Assembly (NCBI GenBank): GCA_934773085.1
Contig: CAKVMU010000104.1
Coordinates: 1-6,266 of the forward strand
Reading direction: 5' to 3'
Length of the DNA: 6,266 nt
Origin: an uncultured Candidatus Melainabacteria bacterium
GTDB lineage: Bacteria > Cyanobacteriota > Vampirovibrionia > Gastranaerophilales > Gastranaerophilaceae
Shown here: positions 1 to 5,158 of the stretch, piece by piece
Numbering within the stretch: position 1 is the first letter of the stretch
Layout of the letters: each line of letters starts with the position of its first letter
Notes under the pieces: model-generated
Databases searched by the model: none
Told to the model about the DNA's origin: nothing
Seen by the model: only the letters and a program-made list of their open reading frames with translations
Translations under genes and position numbers: made by a program

Positions 1-147
1 ATTTTTTCTCTTAAAGGTTAGTTTTTTCTTTTTTTTGTTATGATACTGTTTTTTTATAATTTTTTTTTTATTAGCTTTGTTTATTTTAAATTTTTTTTTA
101 AGTAATTTTTTTATAAAAAATCTCCTGTAACCAAATTATCAGCGCCA
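1..147 (+). other. T-rich, corrupted 5' half of folE2
   Basis: This stretch is overwhelmingly T, with stops in the folE2 frame at 19-21 (TAG) and 103-105 (TAA), so it cannot encode the missing N-terminal half as written. Read in the same frame as the downstream gene, the scattered non-TTT codons fit the family: Lys-Gly at 13-18, then five codons, then Phe-Val at 34-39, x-Ile-Leu at 43-48 and Tyr at 55-57. This is the spacing of the FolE2 motif KGTHMSRFVxxLxxY. From 106 to 147 the frame reads FFYKKSPVTKLSAP, which matches the FolE2 segment before the active-site half. About a dozen residues expected between the two blocks are missing. I infer a real folE2 5' region damaged by a contig-edge or consensus artefact; a decayed pseudogene is the alternative. 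No promoter can be assigned here. Confidence 0.5.
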
Positions 148-594
148 ATGTGCTATGATTGTACATTTGAGGCAGTATTGGATGATTATAATGAGGATGA
201 TGAAGAATATAGATTCTATCTTGGTGTAAAGGTTCCGGTAACAACACTTTGTCCGTGTTCAAAAGAAATATCTGAGTATGGAGCTCATAACCAAAGGGCG
301 ATAGTCTCAGTAAAAGTCACTTATCCAGAGGACGAACATGTTTGGATAGAAGATATTATCGCAAAAGTTGAACAATGTGCTTCATCAGAATTGTATCCTT
401 TGCTGAAACGGGAAGATGAAAAATATGTAACAGAGCATGCTTATGATAATCCTAAATTTGTGGAAGATGTCTTGAGAGATGTTGTGTTGATGTTCAGAAA
501 CTGGGATGTGATTGATTCTTTTGATGTAGAATGCGAATCAATGGAAAGTATACACAATCATTCAGCGTGGTGCTCAACTCATATTGACATATAA
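148..594 (+). CDS. folE2: GTP cyclohydrolase FolE2 (type IB), C-terminal part
   Basis: FolE2 converts GTP to 7,8-dihydroneopterin triphosphate plus formate in the cytoplasm, the first step to folate and to queuosine. It is the metal-flexible enzyme unrelated in sequence to classical FolE. The 148 readable residues include the signature CPCSKEISEYGAHNQR (35-50), the LYPLLKREDEKYVTEHAYDNPKFVED-type block (about 83-107, family-typical) and ESIHNHSA (133-140). By alignment with the Neisseria enzyme, Cys35, His47, Glu133 and His136 are the metal-site and catalytic residues, and all are present. Family members are about 260-300 residues, so roughly the first 45% is missing. Met148 is simply the first ATG after the damaged region: homology in frame begins at 106, so it is not a credible native start and has no Shine-Dalgarno. 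Identification is firm; the state of the gene's 5' half is not. Confidence 0.9.
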   Translation: MCYDCTFEAVLDDYNEDDEEYRFYLGVKVPVTTLCPCSKEISEYGAHNQRAIVSVKVTYPEDEHVWIEDIIAKVEQCASSELYPLLKREDEKYVTEHAYDNPKFVEDVLRDVVLMFRNWDVIDSFDVECESMESIHNHSAWCSTHIDI

Positions 595-603
595 ATACAA
601 ATC

Positions 604-632
604 TTGAATTTTACTTGTTTTTGTAATATTTT
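604..632 (+). promoter_or_regulatory. Possible sigma-70 promoter for fba
   Basis: TTGAAT (604-609, 4/6 to the -35 consensus), a 17-base spacer and TATTTT (627-632, 4/6 to the -10 consensus) lie between folE2 and fba. The alternative TAATAT at 624-629 has a shorter, 14-base spacer. A separate promoter is plausible because fba must be expressed strongly and is followed by its own terminator, but the boxes are weak in AT-rich DNA. Confidence 0.3.
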
Positions 633-687
633 AAAGGGGTAAAGAGGGAATTATAAATCCCTAAGGATACAAAGAAGGAGAACTCAC

Positions 688-1647
688 ATGAGTGAAAGAA
701 AATTAGTCGGAACACAAGAGATGTTCAAAAAAGCACTCGCTGGCGGTTACGCAATTGGTGCTTACAACGTTAACAACATGGAAATTTTGCAAGGTATTGC
801 AGAAGCAGCTGAAGAAACTCGTTCACCAATCATTTTGCAAGTTTCAGCAGGTGCAAGAAAATATGCTAACCAAACATATTTGATTAAGTTGGTTGAAGCT
901 GCATTGGCTACAACAACAGTCCCTATCGCACTTCACTTGGATCACGGTGCAGATTTCGAAATTTGTAAAGCTTGTATCGATGGCGGTTTCTCATCAGTTA
1001 TGATTGATGGTTCAAGATTCCCATTCGAAGAAAACGTTGCAGTAACTAAGAAAGTTGTTGAATACGCTCACGAAAGAGGAGTTTCAGTTGAAGCTGAACT
1101 TGGTAAACTTGCTGGTGTTGAAGATGACGTTAAAGTTTCTGACAAAGATGCTAAATATACTAACGTTCACGAAGCAGTTGAATTTGTTAAACAAACAGGT
1201 TGTGATTCATTAGCAATCGCTATTGGTACTTCTCACGGTGCTTACAAATTCAAAGGTGAAGCTAAATTAGACTTTGAAAGATTGGCTGAAATTAAAGCTG
1301 CTCTTAAAGAAGCTGGATTTGGTGATTACCCAATCGTTCTTCACGGTTCATCATCAGTTCCAAAAGAATTTGTTGCTAAATGTAATAAATACGGCGGTAA
1401 CCTTCCTGATGCACAAGGTGTTCCAGAAGAAATGCTTAACTATGCTTCAAAACACGGTGTTGCTAAAATCAATATTGATACAGACTTGAGATTGGCAATG
1501 ACTTCTACAATCAGAGAATTCTTTGTAGAACACCCTGAAAAATTCGACCCACGTGAATACATGGGACCAGGCAGAACAGCCGTTAAAGAAATGGTTATGC
1601 ACAAAATGAGAGACGTATTAGGAACAGCTGGTCACGCTGATGACTAA
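688..1647 (+). CDS. fba: Class II fructose-1,6-bisphosphate aldolase
   Basis: This Zn-dependent cytoplasmic enzyme interconverts fructose 1,6-bisphosphate with dihydroxyacetone phosphate and glyceraldehyde 3-phosphate (glycolysis and gluconeogenesis). The 319 residues form one complete TIM barrel of normal family length. The metal-binding histidines are visible: His86 in HLDHGAD (with the catalytic Asp85), His183 in GTSHGAYK and His219 in VLHGSSSVP. The VEAELGKLAGVEDDV block (134-148) and NIDTDLRLA near residue 270 are also class II hallmarks; the latter contributes to phosphate binding. The sequence looks like the class II subgroup of bacteria and amitochondriate protists. The start is set by AAGGAG at 675-680, seven bases before ATG. 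Codons lean to C-ending forms (AAC, TTC, CAC, TAC) more than in neighbouring genes, as expected of a highly expressed gene. Transcription ends at the hairpin 23 bases past the stop. Confidence 0.97.
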   Translation: MSERKLVGTQEMFKKALAGGYAIGAYNVNNMEILQGIAEAAEETRSPIILQVSAGARKYANQTYLIKLVEAALATTTVPIALHLDHGADFEICKACIDGGFSSVMIDGSRFPFEENVAVTKKVVEYAHERGVSVEAELGKLAGVEDDVKVSDKDAKYTNVHEAVEFVKQTGCDSLAIAIGTSHGAYKFKGEAKLDFERLAEIKAALKEAGFGDYPIVLHGSSSVPKEFVAKCNKYGGNLPDAQGVPEEMLNYASKHGVAKINIDTDLRLAMTSTIREFFVEHPEKFDPREYMGPGRTAVKEMVMHKMRDVLGTAGHADD

Positions 1648-1670
1648 TTAATCTCGAATAGATAACTATG

Positions 1671-1707
1671 AAGTCGCACTTTGGATTTTCCAAAGTGCGA
1701 CTTTTTT
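1671..1707 (+). terminator. Rho-independent terminator of fba
   Basis: A perfect 14-bp stem (1671-1684 AAGTCGCACTTTGG pairs with 1690-1703) encloses a 5-base loop ATTTT and runs into six Ts (1702-1707). It lies just downstream of fba. On the opposite strand the hairpin follows the end of the minus-strand gene at 1721, but no U-tract follows it in that direction, so it should act mainly on fba. Confidence 0.95.
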
Positions 1708-1720
1708 ATATAATATTTTC

Positions 1721-2692
1721 CTAAATATCTTCCAGTCCCTTTAAAAAGTTTTTCTTTACAGGAGATTCCAGAATTTCCAAATCTGTTGGTTTTTTAAATT
1801 CAATAGTTTTTAAATCTTCTTGTGCCTTCTTCATGGTTTCATTAAACTGTTTGATTGCCTCCTTGTTTAACGGTTTGACATCTGCATGAAGACAGCGATT
1901 CAATACTGATGATACACTTTGCTTGCCAGTGCCGGCTTCGCCAGCAAGTTCAAGATTTATTGGTACCTTCTTATAATCAAGAGAGCTAAAATCTGTATGA
2001 GTTTTCCAATCTTTTATCATTTTCTCAATATCTTTTGAATCTTTAAATTTAAGGTTTTCCAAATCTTTTGGTACCTTTTTAAGATGTAGATTCAAACCGG
2101 CAGGAGTGGCTTTTTTGCCTGAAACAGTTTTTCTTAATTCTTTTACAATTTTTTTGATAAAGTTATTACCTTCCTCAATTATTTCCGAACCGGCTTTTTC
2201 TACTCCAAAGAATTCTAGGAGTTTTTTTGCATCTAATCTTTGATATCCGCTTGCAAAATCACCTAGTTTGGATTCTGCAGTAATAATGCCCTTTTTCATT
2301 GACACAGCAGATTCTATGTCTTCAAGTTTAGGTGTTTTACCAAGGTCTAAATAACTACATTGGCTATAAACATCGCCATTTTTACCTAGATTGACTCGCA
2401 TTTTTGCAATCGGAGTTTCAGTTCCAAATCCGGTAATTGATGCAGCGCCACGTCCTAAGACTTCTTTTCCGTTTTTAATCTCAACTGCGCCAACTGCAAA
2501 ACCTTGTTGAGATACCTTGTAAGCGACTTCGGCTTGAGCATTTGGGTATTTGTTCAAAGCTTTTTGCAGTGCTTCTGTAATGCCAGGTTTACTATTTTCA
2601 GCCAGTTTCTTAATTTGTTTTTCACCAAGTTTGATTTTAGCTGATGTTCCTTCTAATTGTGCCAATTTTGCTGCGATTCTTGAAATGTTCAT
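1721..2692 (-). CDS. Lysine-rich protein of unknown function
   Basis: I do not recognise this 323-residue protein. The start is supported by AAGGAG (minus strand, 2705-2700) seven bases before ATG. No signal peptide or membrane segment is seen, so a cytoplasmic location is likely, although non-classical secretion cannot be excluded. Two regions can be distinguished. Residues about 1-135 contain a short charged helical start followed by a Gly/Val-rich, probably beta-strand part (VGAVEIKNGKEVLGRG, SITGFGTETP). Residues about 150-323 are Lys/Glu-rich and mostly helical. GEAGTGKQ (251-258) resembles a P-loop but has Gln where Ser/Thr is required and no Walker B is obvious, so ATP binding is not claimed. 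There are only two cysteines. It is transcribed alone, divergent from the XRE-type regulator gene and convergent with fba. Codon use and composition look native. It may be a lineage-specific family. Confidence 0.8.
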   Translation of the reverse strand: MNISRIAAKLAQLEGTSAKIKLGEKQIKKLAENSKPGITEALQKALNKYPNAQAEVAYKVSQQGFAVGAVEIKNGKEVLGRGAASITGFGTETPIAKMRVNLGKNGDVYSQCSYLDLGKTPKLEDIESAVSMKKGIITAESKLGDFASGYQRLDAKKLLEFFGVEKAGSEIIEEGNNFIKKIVKELRKTVSGKKATPAGLNLHLKKVPKDLENLKFKDSKDIEKMIKDWKTHTDFSSLDYKKVPINLELAGEAGTGKQSVSSVLNRCLHADVKPLNKEAIKQFNETMKKAQEDLKTIEFKKPTDLEILESPVKKNFLKGLEDI

Positions 2693-2710
2693 AAATTTTC
2701 TCCTTTTTCC

Positions 2711-2733
2711 CTATTAACTATTAACTATTAACT
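2711..2733. repeat. Heptamer tandem repeat, CTATTAA x3
   Basis: Three perfect head-to-tail copies of CTATTAA (2711-2717, 2718-2724, 2725-2731) are followed by a partial CT. The array begins six bases upstream of the Shine-Dalgarno of the minus-strand gene, so it probably lies in that gene's 5' untranslated region or promoter. The copies are identical, which suggests recent slippage or selection. Heptameric short tandem repeats are known from cyanobacterial genomes; whether this one is related is inference. Confidence 0.8.
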
Positions 2734-2850
2734 GATTTTTACTTAACAAATTTCTTTATACTTCTGTTAATATCCTCGTTGTGTGTTGAAATCGATTTCC
2801 TCGTGTTATGTATTTATAAAAACCCAGTGTTTAAAAAAATTGCTAAAATT

Positions 2851-2869
2851 GTTGATATAAAATATCAAC
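2851..2869. promoter_or_regulatory. Operator-like inverted repeat GTTGATAT-N3-ATATCAAC
   Basis: The repeat has perfect 8-bp arms (2851-2858 and 2862-2869) around AAA, followed by seven Ts (2870-2876). The core TGATAT/ATATCA recurs at 3004-3017 over the start codon of the XRE gene, and the half-site TTGATA recurs at 2888-2893 and 2925-2930. XRE-family repressors typically bind such short dyads near their own genes, so an autoregulatory operator is a reasonable inference. With a 3-base loop and all-AT core it would be a poor terminator, though the T-run leaves that possible. Confidence 0.5.
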
Positions 2870-3003
2870 TTTTTTTGAAAATCAGTATTGATAATGTACA
2901 TGGTGCTTTACAAAACTTAATAAATTGATATTAAAAATCATAATAATACAAAAAATTTATACTAAGCGTTCTGTATAAAATTGATGATTAAATATAAAAT
3001 TTA

Positions 3004-3017
3004 TGATATGGATATCA
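3004..3017. promoter_or_regulatory. Second operator-like dyad TGATAT-GG-ATATCA over the start codon
   Basis: Perfect 6-bp arms flank GG and contain the ATG at 3008-3010. The arms are the same hexamers as in the inverted repeat at 2851-2869, with a spacer one base shorter. Binding here would block initiation or early elongation of the regulator gene. Part of it is coding sequence (Met-Asp-Ile), so it may be chance. Confidence 0.35.
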
Positions 3018-3325
3018 AAAAACAAATTGGAGCAAGAATTAAATATCTTAGACAAACCAGAGGTTATTCTCAAGAACAGTTTGCTGAAGCTATTGGCATT
3101 GCGACAAGGACACTTTGCTGTATAGAAATTGGCAAGAATTTCTTTACGGCAGATACTTTAGAAAAAATTTTAAAGACGTTAAATGTTACCCCGCAAGAGT
3201 TATTTATGATAAACTACTTGCAACCACGAGAAGATTTAGAAAACGAAATAATTGATTCTATAAAGAAGATTAAAGACAGGGAGAAAATCGAAATAATTTA
3301 CAAGATTATTAAATCTTTTGAGTAG
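3008..3325 (+). CDS. XRE/Cro-type helix-turn-helix transcriptional regulator
   Basis: This small cytoplasmic DNA-binding protein has 105 residues from this start. Residues 7-66 form a classic HTH_3 domain: IGARIKYLRQTRGYSQEQFAEAIG, where helix 2 begins at Ser21-Gln22, then the recognition helix IATRTLCCIE (31-40), then GKNFFTADTLEKILKTLNVTPQELF. The tail (about 70-105) is Glu/Lys/Ile-rich and probably helical, perhaps for dimerisation; no ligand or peptidase domain is attached. I chose ATG 3008 because it sits at the usual distance before the domain. In-frame upstream alternatives are ATG 2984 and TTG 2981. None has a Shine-Dalgarno. It stands alone, divergent from the unknown minus-strand gene, which is a natural candidate target together with itself. 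The two adjacent cysteines in the recognition helix (37-38) are unusual and could be redox-sensitive, which is speculation. Confidence 0.88.
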   Translation: MDIKKQIGARIKYLRQTRGYSQEQFAEAIGIATRTLCCIEIGKNFFTADTLEKILKTLNVTPQELFMINYLQPREDLENEIIDSIKKIKDREKIEIIYKIIKSFE

Positions 3326-3373
3326 GGTATAATTTCTCATTTCTTTTTCTTTTACCTTGCAAACGAAATTTTT

Positions 3374-3456
3374 GGTGCGGTAAATCGAAGATTTACCGCA
3401 CCCTACAATGGTTCAACTCGATATGAGTAAGATCCTGAAATAAATTCAGGATGACA
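3374..3456. repeat. Composite REP-like extragenic palindromic element
   Basis: Two strong hairpins lie in the convergent gap between the XRE gene and ruvC. The first is GGTGCGGTAAATC (3374-3386), loop GAA, and its perfect 13-bp complement (3390-3402). The second is ATCCTGAA (3432-3439), loop ATAAA, and TTCAGGAT (3445-3452), followed by GACA. A short 4-bp dyad ACTC/GAGT (3416-3419, 3425-3428) lies between them. Neither hairpin is followed by a U-tract, so they are not canonical terminators, but transcripts from both sides run into them. The second hairpin, read on the minus strand as GTCATCCTGAAT...TTCAGGATC, resembles an extragenic repeat that I recall from several bacterial groups. Mobility or repeat status is inferred, since only one copy is in the window. 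Confidence 0.65.
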
Positions 3457-3511
3457 CAATTTTCAATAATGTTCTGTTAGTAGTTACAACCAACCAAATA
3501 TATTTACCTCT

Positions 3512-3976
3512 TTACCCCCGGGAGTGGCATATTGCAATCGCAATTGCATCGACTGTGTCATCGAGTTTTGGGAGTTTGTCTGTTTGCAGAGTTAGGTGAA
3601 CCATTCTGTCTACTTCTTTTTTATCAGCACGACCATAACCGGTTAGGACTTGTTTTACTTCCATTGGGGTGTAACTGTATGTTGGGATACCGAATTTTTC
3701 AAGGACGGTCAATATTACTCCACGAGCTTCGGCAACCGGAATAATTGTTTTTTGATTTTTAAAGAAGAACAGTTGTTCGACGGAAGCGCAGTCGGGTTTA
3801 TATTTGTCGACAATGAGGGACAAATCGTTATATATTTCAAGCAGACGTTTTGAATCATCCAAATTTTTGTCTGTCTGGATTGAACCGGAAGTTATTAATT
3901 CTATGTTATCACCCTCTACGTTAATCATCCCATAACCGACGATTGCCATTCCGGGGTCGATTCCCAATATTTTCAT
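3512..3976 (-). CDS. ruvC: Crossover junction endodeoxyribonuclease RuvC
   Basis: RuvC is the Holliday-junction resolvase. As a dimer with RuvAB it cuts symmetric strands of recombination intermediates in the nucleoid, using Mg2+. The 154 residues cover the whole RNase H-like fold (family about 155-175). The four acidic catalytic residues are in place: Asp7 in MKILGIDPG, Glu67 in CASVEQLFF, and Asp140 and Asp143 in LDDTVDAIAIA. TGYGRADKKEV (about 112-122) is the typical region before the last helices. The C-terminus ends soon after the last catalytic helix, without a tail. The start is fixed by the conserved IDPG position. No spaced Shine-Dalgarno exists: AAGGA touches the ATG directly. A good -10 box places the transcript start at or near the ATG, so translation may be leaderless. 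ruvA and ruvB are not in the window. Confidence 0.97.
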   Translation of the reverse strand: MKILGIDPGMAIVGYGMINVEGDNIELITSGSIQTDKNLDDSKRLLEIYNDLSLIVDKYKPDCASVEQLFFFKNQKTIIPVAEARGVILTVLEKFGIPTYSYTPMEVKQVLTGYGRADKKEVDRMVHLTLQTDKLPKLDDTVDAIAIAICHSRG

Positions 3977-3982
3977 TCCTTG

Positions 3983-4012
3983 ATTATATCACAATGTGTA
4001 AATTGTGGACAA
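3983..4012 (-). promoter_or_regulatory. Promoter of ruvC, predicted leaderless
   Basis: On the minus strand, TTGTCC (4012-4007, 4/6) is followed by an 18-base spacer and a perfect TATAAT (3988-3983). The usual seven-base distance puts +1 at about 3976, which is the A of the ruvC ATG. Confidence 0.6.
3990..4007. promoter_or_regulatory. Inverted repeat CACAAT-N6-ATTGTG in the divergent promoter
   Basis: Perfect 6-bp arms (3990-3995 and 4002-4007) flank GTGTAA. The dyad fills the spacer of the ruvC promoter and touches the -35 of both promoters, a position suited to a repressor acting on both genes. It does not match a LexA or other box I know; the binding factor is unknown. Confidence 0.4.
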
Positions 4013-4034
4013 AAACAATACTTTGCGCTATCAT
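4006..4034 (+). promoter_or_regulatory. Promoter of the activase-related gene
   Basis: TGGACA (4006-4011, 5/6), a 17-base spacer and TATCAT (4029-4034, 5/6) predict a start near 4041 and a 30-base leader. Its -35 overlaps the ruvC -35 on the other strand almost exactly, so two polymerases could not bind at once. Confidence 0.55.
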
Positions 4035-4042
4035 AATGTTTG

Positions 4043-4058
4043 TAAAAATCGATTTTTA
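4043..4058. promoter_or_regulatory. 16-bp palindrome TAAAAATCGATTTTTA in a 5' leader
   Basis: A perfect palindrome at the predicted 5' end of the activase-related mRNA abuts the Shine-Dalgarno AAGGA (4058-4062). It could be an operator, or a 6-bp RNA hairpin with loop TCGA next to the ribosome site. Its core AAATCGATTT recurs at 2789-2798 in the other divergent gap. Confidence 0.4.
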
Positions 4059-4070
4059 AGGAAATATTAA

Positions 4071-5156
4071 ATGGCAGCTGAAAATGTAAGTGATTTGATT
4101 ATAGGTATTCCTAGAGGAATGTCTTTTTATAACAATTATCCGTTTTGGTACGGTTTTTTTACAAGTTTGGGATTTAAGATTGTATTATCTGACCCTACAA
4201 CAAAACAAACGATGTCTGAAGGTTCTGCATTAGTTGTAACTGAGACATGTTTGCCAATAAAAATTTATTTGGGACATATTCTTAATCTGCTTAAGAAAGG
4301 GGTTAAAAATATTTTTGTTCCATCTTTGCAGTCAGTTGCTCCAAAGATATATAACTGCTCAAAAATCAGAGGGTTGCCGGATTTGGTTAGAAATGTTGTA
4401 AAGGGTGATTTTAGACTTATTGAAGCCACGTTGGATAAATCTGCCAAAAATCAAGGTTTGTATACATTCTTGGAAGAAGCCGTAAGACCGTTTGGAATTA
4501 CAAATATGGATGAAATAAAAAAGGCTTCCAAACAGGGATGGAAAGTTTATAACAATTTTATGGTTATGGCACGTTCCGGAATGAGCTATAAAAAGGCTCT
4601 TCACTATGCTTTGAGCGGCAAAGTTTTGATAGAGGAATCAACAGATTCTGCGCCGATAAATGTTGCATTGGTATCACACGGATACAATATTTACGACGAC
4701 AGAGCTTGTATGAAGATATTTGAAAAGCTTGAAAAAATGGACGTTAAGGTATTCACTTCTCTTCAATTAACGGATGAACAGATGGAAGAGGGAATTGTTT
4801 CTCTCGGACAGCACCGTTATTGGGCAAATGAATACGAAATGACCGGTACAGCAGGTCATTACTTAAAGGATAACAAAATAGACGGAATTATTACCTTGAA
4901 TGCTTTCGGTTGCGGTCCGGATTCTTTGATGATAGAAAGAATTACGAGAAAAGCAAAAGAGTTTAACAAGCCAATTTTGTCACTGACAATTGATGAGCAT
5001 ACAGGCGAAGCCGGCTTTATTACACGTCTTGAAGCTTTTATTGATATGTTATTCCGTAAAAAACGTTCTAATCTGATAAATAAAGCATCAGTAGATGGGT
5101 ATGACTATGTTCCGCAAACAAATATTTGCGATAATGTAATCAATTCTGTTCGTTAA
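4071..5156 (+). CDS. Acyl-CoA dehydratase activase-related protein (DUF2229 family)
   Basis: The protein has 361 residues. Its N-terminal part matches the DUF2229 / CoA-substrate-specific activase-related family: IGIPRGMSFYNNYPFW (11-26), VLSDPTTKQTMSEG (38-51), ETCLPIKIYLGHILNL (58-73) and NCSKIRGLPD (95-104). The C-terminal part has the partner signature GCGPDSLMIERITRKAK (from 280) and LTIDEHTGEAGFITRLEAF near residue 310. In known systems an ASKHA ATPase activator with a [4Fe-4S] cluster feeds electrons to 2-hydroxyacyl-CoA dehydratases; related proteins without the ATPase domain, such as this one, have no firmly assigned reaction. Cys60, Cys96 and Cys281 lie in conserved motifs and are candidate Fe-S ligands (inference). 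No ATPase motif, membrane segment or signal is seen, and no dehydratase or activator partner is adjacent. The start has AAGGA eight bases upstream. It ends 2 bases from the convergent small gene. Confidence 0.88.
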   Translation: MAAENVSDLIIGIPRGMSFYNNYPFWYGFFTSLGFKIVLSDPTTKQTMSEGSALVVTETCLPIKIYLGHILNLLKKGVKNIFVPSLQSVAPKIYNCSKIRGLPDLVRNVVKGDFRLIEATLDKSAKNQGLYTFLEEAVRPFGITNMDEIKKASKQGWKVYNNFMVMARSGMSYKKALHYALSGKVLIEESTDSAPINVALVSHGYNIYDDRACMKIFEKLEKMDVKVFTSLQLTDEQMEEGIVSLGQHRYWANEYEMTGTAGHYLKDNKIDGIITLNAFGCGPDSLMIERITRKAKEFNKPILSLTIDEHTGEAGFITRLEAFIDMLFRKKRSNLINKASVDGYDYVPQTNICDNVINSVR

Positions 5157-5158
5157 GC

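Larger units (their letters stand above)
2693..3007. other. Divergent intergenic region with palindromes
   Basis: These 315 bases separate the minus-strand unknown gene from the plus-strand XRE regulator. I find no convincing ORF or RNA gene. Contents from left to right: the Shine-Dalgarno of the minus gene (2700-2705), the heptamer repeat, a perfect 12-bp palindrome GAAATCGATTTC (2788-2799), a 19-base inverted repeat (2851-2869), two further TTGATA half-sites (2888 and 2925) and a TATACT -10-like hexamer (2958-2963) with no matching -35. Promoters for both genes should lie here, but none can be assigned with confidence. Confidence 0.6.

Noticed and set aside
1274..1489. Open frame inside fba in another phase
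   Set aside because: It overlaps a conserved aldolase gene completely and has no family resemblance; a shadow frame. The same applies to frames opposite ruvC, the activase-related gene and polA.
1919..1942. P-loop-like GEAGTGKQ in the unknown minus-strand protein
   Set aside because: The residue after GK is Gln, not Ser/Thr, and no Walker B or NTPase fold pattern is visible, so an ATPase call is unsupported.
2711..2733. CRISPR-like array
   Set aside because: The units are only 7 bases and directly adjacent, with no spacers or cas genes.
2870..2876. Hairpin 2851-2869 plus T-run as a Rho-independent terminator
   Set aside because: The stem is almost all A/T with a 3-base loop, and no plus-strand gene ends just upstream; an operator explains it better.
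2981..3007. TTG 2981 or ATG 2984 as the start of the XRE regulator
   Set aside because: The extra residues precede the usual start of the HTH domain and neither site has a Shine-Dalgarno; kept as alternatives only.
3328..3333. Perfect TATAAT just after the XRE gene
   Set aside because: No -35 at a workable distance and no plus-strand gene downstream; expected by chance in AT-rich DNA.
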